Shown in pieces: positions 49,995 to 58,696 of a DNA stretch of 64,000 bases. The translations under genes and the position numbers were made by a program. Location: the NCBI GenBank assembly GCA_004173475.1, contig SEBU01000002.1, positions 186,001-250,000 of the forward strand. The letters run 5' to 3'. The number at the start of each line of letters is the position of its first letter. The stretch's first letter is position 1. The stretch comes from Gammaproteobacteria bacterium (GTDB lineage Bacteria > Pseudomonadota > Gammaproteobacteria > Pseudomonadales > Cellvibrionaceae). Below the pieces are notes generated by a model. That model saw only the letters and a program-made list of their open reading frames with translations, was not told the DNA's origin and did no database searches.

Positions 49995-52304
49995 ATGTCT
50001 ACTTTAACTCGGTCTACCTTAATTCGGTTTACCTTAGCGTCTGGAATGCGCCACCTTTTATTTCTAACTGCAGCTTTGTGTGCAACAAATTTTGCGCAAG
50101 CCGCAAGTAAATTTACGCTTGAAGAAGCAAGCATCGATAGCATTCACAGCGGCATTCGCGCCGGTGAAGTTACTTGTAAACAAGTGGTCGAAGCCTACGT
50201 AAATCGTGCTCGTGCTTACAACGGTGTCTGTACTCAGTTGGTGACTGCGGACGGTGCGAAAATTCCATCTGCGCCGGGCACCATGAGAGCCGGATTACCG
50301 CTAAAGTTTCCAACCCAAACCGTCTCCATGAGCAAATGGATGCCGGAATTCAGTAAATACAAAGGTCAAACTCCGGATTACGGCCACATGGAAGCCACCA
50401 TGTCCGATCCGGCGGTTCAGCAACAATTCGGGATGGTGGTCGGCATTCCTAATGCGAAGCAGGTGAACGCGCTTGAATCACTTAACTTACGCGGCGAACG
50501 CTCGGTGTCTTGTGCGAAAGAGTGTGACGCTGCGTCAGGTGCCTTGCCAGCAACTTGCCCGGCGGCTTGCGATGCCTTCCGTAAATTGCCGGACGCCATC
50601 GAAGTTGCTGCATCTTTAGACCAAAAGTACGGCACTAGTCCCGACACCACCGCCATGCCACTTTATTGCGTTCCTATGTCATTCAAGGCGGTGTTTGATG
50701 CGAAAGATATTCGCTCAACCGGCGGCGGCGACGTGAAATATGCGATGGATGCTGCACCGGAAGATTCAACCTTGGTTGCACGTATGCGCACAGCAGGCGC
50801 CATCATTTATGCCCACGCCACCAACTCTGAATACAACGGCGGCAGCGGAGACCCAACCGGCGATGCCAAGCTTGAACACCCTATGTTTGGCCGTGGCGGT
50901 TCACGCGATACCTGGGGCGGCGCGATTTGTAATCCCTACGACACCACGCGCGAAACCGGCGGTTCGAGCGGCGGCTCAGGCGTTTCAGTTGCGGCGAATC
51001 TTGTGGTCTGTTCAATTTGCGAAACTACCGGCGGTTCATGTCGTAACCCAGCGAACTTTAATGGCGTAGTTAACGTAGTGCCTACCAAAGGCATGATTTC
51101 ATTTGCGGGCGGAATAGGCGCAAATCCTTATCAAGATCGCCCCGGAATAAATTGCCGGTCGGTAAAAGATGCAGCGACTGTATTGGACGCATTCCGTGAT
51201 CCCAAAACGGGTTACTTCGATCCTAAAGATCCTTACACCGCATTGACTCGTTTGACGGCTTCCAAAACACCTTACAGCAATTCACTCGTCGCGCCAGGTA
51301 CTGCAAAACCACTGGCTGGTATGCGCATTGGCGTAATTCGCGAATTCATGGTTAAGCATTCGCCAGCGCATGCAGTAGTGAGCGATGGCATTAATAAAGA
51401 GCTCAAAGTGTTGCAGGATTTGGGTGCAGAGCTTTTTGAAACGATTGATCCTGAATATCCGGATGACCCGAGTATCGCCAATATGCCGTTCACGTTTGAG
51501 CATGCTCTGGCAGAATTTATTCCGTTCCACATGCCAGAAGTTATGGCGTGGAAAAAGGATGGCAAACCGGAATTTAGTGTTCCCGGCTACGACATTACCA
51601 GCCGCGATTATTTGGTGGCTGCGTCTATCCACAAAGCGCCTTGGCCAAAAGATTTGGATATTCAACGTATGGTTGGCAACCCGCCAACAGGTGCTGAAGA
51701 ATACACGGGCTACACCTTTGCCTATGATTTTGCGCGTTACTTAATGCTGCGTGGCGATGCCAATGTTTACGACTGGGCCACGCTCAACGCTAACGCAAAA
51801 TATTGGAGCAACACGCGTGTCGTCGCCATGAAAAACTGGGCAGCGAAAACTATGGATGCGCGCACAACAGCCATCACTCACACCATGAAACGGCGCGACG
51901 TATTGCGCATGGCAACCATGAAAGTCATGGAGCAAAACAAACTCGATGCTTTAGTAAGCCCATCGGATACAGCATTAGCAGCCAAGATCGGCGGCGCGGA
52001 TGAACCCACACGCTGGGGCTTTGGTTACGGTGCTGTGATGGGAATTGCCGAGGTCTATGTTCCCGCTGGATTTGCCACAACGGATTATCCTGCGAGTTTT
52101 GCGCTTAGTGCGGACGGGACCAAGTATGAAACGGTGGCAGGCACCAAGCAGGTGAAGCTTTCGAATCCACTGCCGTACAACATCGGATTCTGGGGCGGGC
52201 CTGGCGATGAAGCAGCGCTTTTGAAAGTGGCCTCAGCTTATGAAGCGGCTACTAAACATCGCAAACCGCCAAAAGATTTCGGCCCGGTGAAAGGCGAAAT
52301 TTAA
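49995..52304 (+). CDS. Long Cys-rich exported amidase-signature enzyme (copy 4)
   Basis: 769 residues with a signal peptide (about 15-36, NFAQAAS; GAGGAAG before the ATG). The plan matches the other long copies: FTLEEASIDSIHSGI helix with TCKQVV and YNGVCT cysteines, an inserted domain richer in Cys than the others (SCAKECDAA, then CPAACDAF), catalytic Lys231 (PMSFKAVFDAKD), Ser324 (TGGSSGGSG) and Ser348 within CSICETTGGSCRNPAN. The inserted region offers at least four extra cysteines, consistent with the DsbC-like gene next door. C-terminal residues FGPVKGEI match copy 3, the nearest relative. A strong terminator follows. Confidence 0.87.
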   Translation: MSTLTRSTLIRFTLASGMRHLLFLTAALCATNFAQAASKFTLEEASIDSIHSGIRAGEVTCKQVVEAYVNRARAYNGVCTQLVTADGAKIPSAPGTMRAGLPLKFPTQTVSMSKWMPEFSKYKGQTPDYGHMEATMSDPAVQQQFGMVVGIPNAKQVNALESLNLRGERSVSCAKECDAASGALPATCPAACDAFRKLPDAIEVAASLDQKYGTSPDTTAMPLYCVPMSFKAVFDAKDIRSTGGGDVKYAMDAAPEDSTLVARMRTAGAIIYAHATNSEYNGGSGDPTGDAKLEHPMFGRGGSRDTWGGAICNPYDTTRETGGSSGGSGVSVAANLVVCSICETTGGSCRNPANFNGVVNVVPTKGMISFAGGIGANPYQDRPGINCRSVKDAATVLDAFRDPKTGYFDPKDPYTALTRLTASKTPYSNSLVAPGTAKPLAGMRIGVIREFMVKHSPAHAVVSDGINKELKVLQDLGAELFETIDPEYPDDPSIANMPFTFEHALAEFIPFHMPEVMAWKKDGKPEFSVPGYDITSRDYLVAASIHKAPWPKDLDIQRMVGNPPTGAEEYTGYTFAYDFARYLMLRGDANVYDWATLNANAKYWSNTRVVAMKNWAAKTMDARTTAITHTMKRRDVLRMATMKVMEQNKLDALVSPSDTALAAKIGGADEPTRWGFGYGAVMGIAEVYVPAGFATTDYPASFALSADGTKYETVAGTKQVKLSNPLPYNIGFWGGPGDEAALLKVASAYEAATKHRKPPKDFGPVKGEI

Positions 52305-52335
52305 AATTATTTGTTTTTGTAAATCTTATCGCGTT

Positions 52336-52366
52336 AAAGCCGCCTTCTAACAAGGCGGCTTTTTTT
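52336..52366 (+). terminator. Rho-independent terminator
   Basis: An 11-bp stem AAAGCCGCCTT / AAGGCGGCTTT with a short loop and a run of T residues, 31 nt after the long amidase copy 4. Confidence 0.85.
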
Positions 52367-52396
52367 TAATTAAAAATCTCGCTCCAAACATCATTC

Positions 52397-52423
52397 GGTA
52401 GGGGCACTACGACTATCCGCGTC
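52397..52423 (+). promoter_or_regulatory. ECF-type promoter P11 (amidase pair)
   Basis: GGTAGGGG (52397-52404), 15 nt, CGTC (52420-52423), 46 nt before the ATG at 52470. Perfect match, placed right after the terminator of the preceding gene. Confidence 0.75.
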
Positions 52424-52469
52424 ATTGTTTTTAATAGCGACCAAGCGAAACATTAACGGAGAACATTTT

Positions 52470-54128
52470 ATGAATAATCATTTCCCCAAATTCAATACCG
52501 CAACCAAAATTCTTGCGGCCAGTATCGCGTTTGCGCTTGGCACTTTCGTTTCGGCTGAGACTATCAATATCGAAACGGCAACCATCGCTGATCTCAATAA
52601 AGCCTTCGCTGGCGGCAAGCTCACTTCCGAGCAAGTTGTTGAAGCTTACTTAAAACGTATCGAAGCTTATGACAGTAAAGGTCCGTCAATTCACAGCGTT
52701 ATCACCTTAAACCCAGAAGCTATAGCGCTTGCAAAAACTATGGATGCCGAGCGCAAGAGCGGCAAGCTTCGCGGCCCGTTGCATGGCATTCCCGTTGTGC
52801 TTAAAGATAATTACGATACTTTCGATATGCCGACCACGGGTGGTTCTCAATTGATGGAAGGGTCGCTTCCGCCGGACGATGCTTTCGTCGTAAAAAAATT
52901 GCGCGCAGCGGGAGCCATTATTCTTGCGAAAGTTAACCTGAGCGAATGGGCAGGGGGAGGAGGGAGCGTAAGCGGTGCGACTGATCCAGCAGTATTAACC
53001 GCAGGTGCAGTGCCCAACGGTTCAAGTACTGCCGGTGGCCAAACGCTGAACCCGCATGATCTTACTCGCGGCCCGGCTGGCTCAAGTGGCGGTACAGGCG
53101 CTTCCATTTCCGCAGCTTTCGCACAATTCGGAATGGGTACGGATACCGGCGGTTCGGTGCGCGGGCCAAGTTCTGTTAACGGTATCGTCGGGTTAAAGCC
53201 AACTCATGGTTTGTTATCGCGTGACGGCATTATTCCACTCGCGTTAAGTTTTGATACTGGCGGACCCATGGCCCGCAGTGTCTACGATATTGCTGTTGCA
53301 CTTAATGTGATGACGGGGATTGACCCAGCAGACGCCGCAACCAAAAAGAGTTCCGGTAAAACGATTCCCGACTACACAACCGTACTTAAAACCGGTTCGT
53401 TAAAAGGCGCGCGCATTGGTGTAGCTCGTGATTTCACCGGCAAAAATCCAGAGGTGGACCGTATCTTCGATGAGTCCGTTGCGACTCTAACAAAATTAGG
53501 CGCGACAGTAGTCGATGTGAAATTTCCAACTTATATGTTGGAAGGCCGCATGGATATTTATAACGTCATTATGGCTGCAGAATTTAAATCCCAAATCACC
53601 GATTACCTAAAAACTACTGGCCCAAAATATCCAAAAACCTTTGATGATTTGGTGCGTTTATCTAACGATCCCAAAACAAAATATCGCAGCCCCGAAAAAG
53701 CCTACGCGCTAAAATACACCGCATCCATCGCATTGGATATGACGGACCCGATTTATCTCGCTGCAAGAAACGAAGGTCTGACTTTATTAACCAAAGCCGT
53801 GACCGGTGTTATGACCAACAACAAGCTGGACGCTATTGTTTACCCAACTAACACAGTTCCAGCTTCACCGATTAAACCCACCACGCCAGCGAAACCGCGC
53901 ACACCTACAGACTCGCCCTCCAACGTGGCGAACGTTACCGGGTTTCCAGATTTGATCATTCCCGCCGGCATCACCAAAGAAGGATTGCCAGTAACGCTTT
54001 CATTTTTTGGCCCTGCATTCAGCGAAGCCAAATTATTGGCTTACGGATACGACTTTGAGCAATCAACCAAATTGCTCAAACTGCCAAAAAATACACCGGC
54101 GTTACCAAGCGATGTTATTACTTTTTAA
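52470..54128 (+). CDS. Exported amidase-signature enzyme, peptide-amidase type
   Basis: 552 residues from the ATG at 52470 (ACGGAGAA before it). The longer frame back to 52425 would begin within two bases of the P11 -10 element, too close for a normal leader, and lacks a ribosome site. Sec signal peptide about 12-29 (FVSAE). Lys112 (VVLKDNYDT), Ser205 (GPAGSSGGTG) and Ser229 (GTDTGGSVRGPSS) form the triad. It is highly similar to the product at 14912 over most of its length, including the Ser/Gly-rich insert after LSEWAGGGGS and the C-terminal QATK/QSTK-type end. The next amidase starts 98 nt later; an ATG at 54128 overlaps this stop (TAATG), so the two are coupled or at least cotranscribed. 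Confidence 0.88.
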   Translation: MNNHFPKFNTATKILAASIAFALGTFVSAETINIETATIADLNKAFAGGKLTSEQVVEAYLKRIEAYDSKGPSIHSVITLNPEAIALAKTMDAERKSGKLRGPLHGIPVVLKDNYDTFDMPTTGGSQLMEGSLPPDDAFVVKKLRAAGAIILAKVNLSEWAGGGGSVSGATDPAVLTAGAVPNGSSTAGGQTLNPHDLTRGPAGSSGGTGASISAAFAQFGMGTDTGGSVRGPSSVNGIVGLKPTHGLLSRDGIIPLALSFDTGGPMARSVYDIAVALNVMTGIDPADAATKKSSGKTIPDYTTVLKTGSLKGARIGVARDFTGKNPEVDRIFDESVATLTKLGATVVDVKFPTYMLEGRMDIYNVIMAAEFKSQITDYLKTTGPKYPKTFDDLVRLSNDPKTKYRSPEKAYALKYTASIALDMTDPIYLAARNEGLTLLTKAVTGVMTNNKLDAIVYPTNTVPASPIKPTTPAKPRTPTDSPSNVANVTGFPDLIIPAGITKEGLPVTLSFFGPAFSEAKLLAYGYDFEQSTKLLKLPKNTPALPSDVITF

Positions 54129-54226
54129 TGCGATTAATTGAAAGACAAATTTTATTAAAAAGATTTTTCAAAAACTTTTGCAGATTTCAAATTTCGATTT
54201 CAAATTTAAACTCAGGTTTTCCAATT

Positions 54227-55837
54227 ATGAAAACATTCAAACTTCGTTCGCTGGTTTTATCGTGCGCACTCGCCGTCGCTGTGGCACACATACCATTTAC
54301 GCAAGCAGCAACTTTTAATCTCGAAACCGCTAGTATTCAAGATATTCAGGCTGCTGTGGATGCAGGTGCGCTCACTTATGAAAAATTAGTATCATTATAT
54401 TTAGCGCGCATCGAGGCCTACGATCACAAAGGTCCGAAAATAAATACGGTGATTACTCTTAATGCCAAAGCATTGGAAACTGCACGCGCGCTCGACGCAG
54501 AATTTAAAAAAACCGGTCGTCGATCACCATTGCACGGCATTCCAATTCTCGCGAAAGATAATTACAACACCGCCGATATGCCCACCACGGGTGGCACATT
54601 TTTATTGGATAAATCTATTCCTTACGAGGATGCGCCTTCCATAAAACAATTGCGCGATGCCGGCGCAATTATCATCGCGAAAACCAATATGGATGAATTT
54701 GCACATGGCGGAGCGGGGTACAGTTCACGCGGCGGCCAAACTTTGAATCCGCATGATCCGCGTCGAGTTCCGTCGGGTTCATCGGGCGGTACGGGCGCAG
54801 GTCTCGCCGCCTGGTTTTCGCCTTTGGGTTTGGGTTCTGATACCGGGGGTTCTATTCGCGGCCCATCTTCCGCTAACGGTGTCGTAGGCATTAAACCCAC
54901 TAACGGATTAATTTCACGTACCGGCATAATGCCGTGCGTTCTCACGTTCGACACCGGTGGGCCTATGGGGCGTACGGTTTACGACATTGCCCTTGCGCTT
55001 GGCTTTATGACCGGCATTGATCTTAAAGATCCACTTACCAATACCAGTGCCGGTTTGTTTTATAAGGACTACACACAATTCTTAAAAAAAGACGCGCTCA
55101 AAGGCGTGCGTCTTGGTGTGATTCGCGACTTTACTGGCACTGATCCAGAAGTAGATCGCGTCTTTAACGCATCGCTTAAAGAGTTGGAAGCACAAGGCGC
55201 AATTTTGGTGGATAACTTAAATTTTCCTGCTGCTGCTTTGCAAAGCCGCGATACGGTAATGAATCCAATCCGCGCTGAAGTGAAAGATAATTATGTGGAT
55301 TATCTCGGCGGTTTGCGGCCCGGTTTTCCGCGCACCGTTACCGAATTAGGTGATAAAGGTTTGTTGCTAACGAAAGCTAAAGGGAATTTTCATCCGCATC
55401 CAAGTGTGTTCAAGCGTTTTAAAGAATTGGGCGAACGTCCATCGATTGGATTGCAAAGCTACACCTCTGCAAAAAATTACGGCATGAAAGCAGTGCAGGG
55501 TGCTGTGCTGGGTTTAATGGAAGAGAAAAAAGTGGATGCGCTTGTATATCCCACACGTCCACAACAACCAGAAATGATCGACCCGGAAACACCAAATATT
55601 GTCGAACGCCCACGTCGTCCATCGCTTAGCAGCATCGCCAATGTCACACAATTTCCCGACGTTATAGTTCCTGCCGGGGTCACCAACGAAAAAATGCCCG
55701 TCACCATTTCCTTCTTCGGCGCCGCCTACAGCGAACCAAGACTATTGGGTTATGCCTACGCCTATGAACAAGCAACGCACCGAATAATATCACCAGCGAC
55801 AACACCGGCATTAGCGGGGGAGAAATTTGATTATTGA
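54227..55837 (+). CDS. Exported amidase-signature enzyme, peptide-amidase type
   Basis: 536 residues from the ATG at 54227, which begins a good signal peptide (about 8-27, FTQAAT). The frame is open from 54128, but that start would bury the signal. The triad is Lys110 (ILAKDNYNT, with Ala instead of Leu before Lys), Ser185 (VPSGSSGGTG) and Ser209 (GSDTGGSIRGPSS). It lacks the Ser/Gly insert of the previous gene and carries a different middle region around LDKSIPYEDAPSIKQLRDAG. It is probably cotranscribed from P11. A hairpin terminator follows in the gap with the convergent minus-strand operon. Confidence 0.87.
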   Translation: MKTFKLRSLVLSCALAVAVAHIPFTQAATFNLETASIQDIQAAVDAGALTYEKLVSLYLARIEAYDHKGPKINTVITLNAKALETARALDAEFKKTGRRSPLHGIPILAKDNYNTADMPTTGGTFLLDKSIPYEDAPSIKQLRDAGAIIIAKTNMDEFAHGGAGYSSRGGQTLNPHDPRRVPSGSSGGTGAGLAAWFSPLGLGSDTGGSIRGPSSANGVVGIKPTNGLISRTGIMPCVLTFDTGGPMGRTVYDIALALGFMTGIDLKDPLTNTSAGLFYKDYTQFLKKDALKGVRLGVIRDFTGTDPEVDRVFNASLKELEAQGAILVDNLNFPAAALQSRDTVMNPIRAEVKDNYVDYLGGLRPGFPRTVTELGDKGLLLTKAKGNFHPHPSVFKRFKELGERPSIGLQSYTSAKNYGMKAVQGAVLGLMEEKKVDALVYPTRPQQPEMIDPETPNIVERPRRPSLSSIANVTQFPDVIVPAGVTNEKMPVTISFFGAAYSEPRLLGYAYAYEQATHRIISPATTPALAGEKFDY

Positions 55838-55885
55838 TTTCGTTATTTAGTTGCGCAGACTTCTATCCATCATTTTTTAATGATT

Positions 55886-55928
55886 AAGGATATTAATAAC
55901 AATTGTTCAACGAGTTGTTAATATCCTT
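55886..55928. terminator. Terminator between convergent operons
   Basis: AAGGATATTAATAACAA / TTGTTAATATCCTT forms a long AT-rich stem, followed 9 nt later by a T tract on the plus strand. It lies 48 nt after the last amidase and before the convergent hydrolase gene. Confidence 0.7.
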
Positions 55929-55959
55929 ACCGAATCTTTTTTTCTTCTGCATCCGTCGG

Positions 55960-57282
55960 TCAATGAACATTAATCGGTTGTTGATTCGTTGTCACCATTA
56001 CCATCTCTTCGATAAAACTCATTAGCTCATTGCGCCAAATATTATTGTGATCGGGCATTATTTTTTTATCCACGTAAATATTCATGTACGGATTGTGTGG
56101 CGTTGTTTTGCCGAAATGCTGCAAGCGTACTTCGCTGAAATCGAGAGTGCCGCCATAATCGAGAGACGCCCATTGGTTTTGTAAAAGTGAAAATTGTTGG
56201 ACAGTACTTAAATTTGACCATTGTTTACGGGGTGTCATAGCGTGGGTTTGATAGGGATTAAAGTGTCCGACTGCAGTTTTATCAGCTTTATATTCGCTGA
56301 TCTTAGTTGGCAACAACCCTGTTGCGGTGCATTCATGTCGCACTAATGGCTTGTGTGATTCGAAAACGGTGCTAAAAATTCGGCCGAGAGGAAATGCAAC
56401 GTCAGTTGCTTTGTCCTTTTGAGATGTGAGTATGGCGAGTAGTGGCATTTGACTATCGAAGTAACGACGACATCCTTCTTGAGCTATATCGTACAGCGTT
56501 GAATATCGAAGCGATTCAAAAGCAGGATTAATTAAGAGGACTAAATCACCAAATCCCTTTGCATCCCCGTCATAACTTTTTTCCCTGTTGCTATCAAAAA
56601 AACGATCTGCAAATACCTGTTGTAACGCAGTAAATAATACAGCCCCGCCAAAACTATGCCCTATGGTGACCATGCGACTATTTTGCGGACGCGGAACATT
56701 TTCCTGCGCAATTTTCACGTTAACAATTTGTTCAAGGCGCAATAAAACTTCTGTTACGCCCTGCAACCCAACTTCTTGGGCAACGCTTTTTCTATCCCAA
56801 AAAGTTGTGGTGTTAACATAAGGAATACTAATCGAATCACCGCGCCAACCAATATAAACACCCAAAATTTTTCGAGGCAAGCGATTGAGTCGTTTGCTCA
56901 TGGCATTTTCGTTTTCAGCCATTTTACCGAGCAATGTTTTGAAGGATTCAATATTGCGATCACCTGGAGCAGCACTGTGGTGCCAGCCATGTACGAATAC
57001 GGTGAGTAAAATATCGTCGTGTATTGCGGTAGTGGTGTAGTTATCAATAAGGTTGCGCATTTGATCGCGGTCGCGTAGCTGACCCTGATCATCGAATTCA
57101 ATGTAACCCAAACGAAACTCGTTAGAGGAACCAGAGAAATATTTCACGATTGAATTGGTTTCACACTCGTGAGCAGCTTCTGAGGTACAAGCAGTATAAT
57201 CATGTCTGTAGATTTTATCGGGAGCGCAAGCTGCGCATCCGATACATAATGTGCCGACAATAAACTCTTTAACCAGATTCAT
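55960..57282 (-). CDS. Alpha/beta-hydrolase, possible lipoprotein
   Basis: 440 residues. A hydrophobic N-terminus with several Cys (TLCIGCAACAPD, about 11-22) could be a lipoprotein signal, though the lipobox is not textbook. The alpha/beta-hydrolase core shows the oxyanion strand TVFVHGWHHSA (about 94-104) and the nucleophile elbow GHSFGG with Ser210. No lid domain is recognised, and the substrate is unknown. It is the distal gene of a minus-strand set with a TPR protein and a DUF4331 protein. No regulon motif is visible here. Confidence 0.72.
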   Translation of the reverse strand: MNLVKEFIVGTLCIGCAACAPDKIYRHDYTACTSEAAHECETNSIVKYFSGSSNEFRLGYIEFDDQGQLRDRDQMRNLIDNYTTTAIHDDILLTVFVHGWHHSAAPGDRNIESFKTLLGKMAENENAMSKRLNRLPRKILGVYIGWRGDSISIPYVNTTTFWDRKSVAQEVGLQGVTEVLLRLEQIVNVKIAQENVPRPQNSRMVTIGHSFGGAVLFTALQQVFADRFFDSNREKSYDGDAKGFGDLVLLINPAFESLRYSTLYDIAQEGCRRYFDSQMPLLAILTSQKDKATDVAFPLGRIFSTVFESHKPLVRHECTATGLLPTKISEYKADKTAVGHFNPYQTHAMTPRKQWSNLSTVQQFSLLQNQWASLDYGGTLDFSEVRLQHFGKTTPHNPYMNIYVDKKIMPDHNNIWRNELMSFIEEMVMVTTNQQPINVH

Positions 57283-57326
57283 TTTTTGCGCTCCCTCAAA
57301 TGTTGCTATTTGAATACTTGAAATAA

Positions 57327-58574
57327 CTACCGCACTGCAAACACCTCATTGTTAATGACTGCATCAGGCAGAAACTCCGAACGCTGTGCCGGAACGCTGA
57401 GATTAAACGTTTTCGCGAGATGCAAAACATCCGGGGTGCGCCACGGCGTGGCCAAGAGTGTTTCGGTTAATTTTTTAGCTTCTTCGCTTTGCCCTGCAAG
57501 GATCAACACTTTGATGCGCTGAATTTGAGCGTCAGCATTAGGTCGATATTTTAAGTTCATTGCTGATAATTCAAGCAAGCGATCAAGTGTTTTTGAGTTA
57601 GGTTGATTTTGCTGTTCTTCAATCCATGCATCAATCAAATGGCCGGACGCAGCGAGCGGATAGTATTTGTAGCGCTGATTAAATTTTTCTTCGGCTATTT
57701 TTTTTAGTTGCGATGCACGTTCCGGTTGCTGCTCTTCAAGTAAATCTGCGAGAGCAAAAAAATACATTGGATTATCAGAATGCTTAACCACTCGTTCATA
57801 AAGTTTGATTGCTTTTTGCGGTTGATTTAAAAAGCCGTAGGTTTCCGCAAGGTGTTCTTCAATCAACCAGTGACCTGGGTAGATTTCATTGGCCGATTCA
57901 AAATGAGCCAGTGCATCGGAGTATTTTTCATCTTCCAAATCGATAATTCCGCGTTGCAATTCAAGCCAGGCGTAATCTTTTAATTCTTTTGTTGAAAGTG
58001 ATTCTTGGGCTGCGGTAAATATCTTATCAGCAGCATTCGAATCGCCAAATTTATGAATGAGGTACGCGTAACGAGCCAGATCTGACCATTCAGCGTCAGG
58101 GTTCAATCGCGTTTTAAGCAAATGAATCGCCTCATCGTATTGGCCTTTTTGCAAAGCTATATCAAGCTCCAGCTCTTGGGTACGTGAGTCGTGAAAGTGA
58201 CTACTAAGATCATGGTGATAAGCTGCACCGCGTTCCACGTCATGCATATTGAGTGAAATTTTCGCATGTAGCAGCGCTAGCTCGCGATCCTGTGGAAATC
58301 TTTCAAGTAGCAAATCTGCTTTTTTAAAATCGGCAAAATCTCCCGTTAATTGTGCGAGTTGTATATGCTGATATGCATATTTTGGATCGTCAGGGTCGGT
58401 TTTGTGAATGTTATTTTGAATTCGCGCAAGTTCATCCTGATAAGTATTATAGCCATCCTGAGTTGCAGATTGTTGCTTCGCAAATACTACTACGCCAACA
58501 ATCACCAAGACTGATATAACTGAGATGGATTTCAATATTGTTCGAGTTTTTCCAGTCGTGTTTGTTGGGCTCAC
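57327..58574 (-). CDS. Membrane-anchored TPR protein
   Basis: A 415-residue protein with one N-terminal membrane helix (about 14-32) and a long helical repeat body. TPR-like units are visible at YDEAIHLLKTRL, YSDALAHFESANEIYP and PQKAIKLYERVVK. It is likely anchored in the inner membrane facing the periplasm. It starts 44 nt before the hydrolase gene in transcription order and follows the DUF4331 gene by 122 nt. The role is likely scaffold-like; no partner is shown by sequence. Confidence 0.75.
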   Translation of the reverse strand: MSPTNTTGKTRTILKSISVISVLVIVGVVVFAKQQSATQDGYNTYQDELARIQNNIHKTDPDDPKYAYQHIQLAQLTGDFADFKKADLLLERFPQDRELALLHAKISLNMHDVERGAAYHHDLSSHFHDSRTQELELDIALQKGQYDEAIHLLKTRLNPDAEWSDLARYAYLIHKFGDSNAADKIFTAAQESLSTKELKDYAWLELQRGIIDLEDEKYSDALAHFESANEIYPGHWLIEEHLAETYGFLNQPQKAIKLYERVVKHSDNPMYFFALADLLEEQQPERASQLKKIAEEKFNQRYKYYPLAASGHLIDAWIEEQQNQPNSKTLDRLLELSAMNLKYRPNADAQIQRIKVLILAGQSEEAKKLTETLLATPWRTPDVLHLAKTFNLSVPAQRSEFLPDAVINNEVFAVR

Positions 58575-58630
58575 TGGCCGCTCTCCTTAATATCATGTGC
58601 ACTGGTTGAAACATTAAAAAATTTAAAGGC

Positions 58631-58655
58631 CGCCCATAACTTATTGAGCGGCTCG
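58631..58655 (-). terminator. Weak hairpin between the DUF4331 and TPR genes
   Basis: On the minus strand, AGCCGC / GCGGCC arms around a 14-nt loop, followed by an AT-rich TTTAAATTTTTT tail. It may reduce read-through into the TPR gene. Confidence 0.4.
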
Positions 58656-58696
58656 TTACCTTCATTAAATTTAAAAAAACTTAAATAGCTATCAAC

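Noticed and set aside
54128-54226. Upstream ATG start for the last amidase overlapping the previous stop
   Set aside because: It would place 33 basic and aromatic residues before a clear signal peptide; the ATG at 54227 is preferred.
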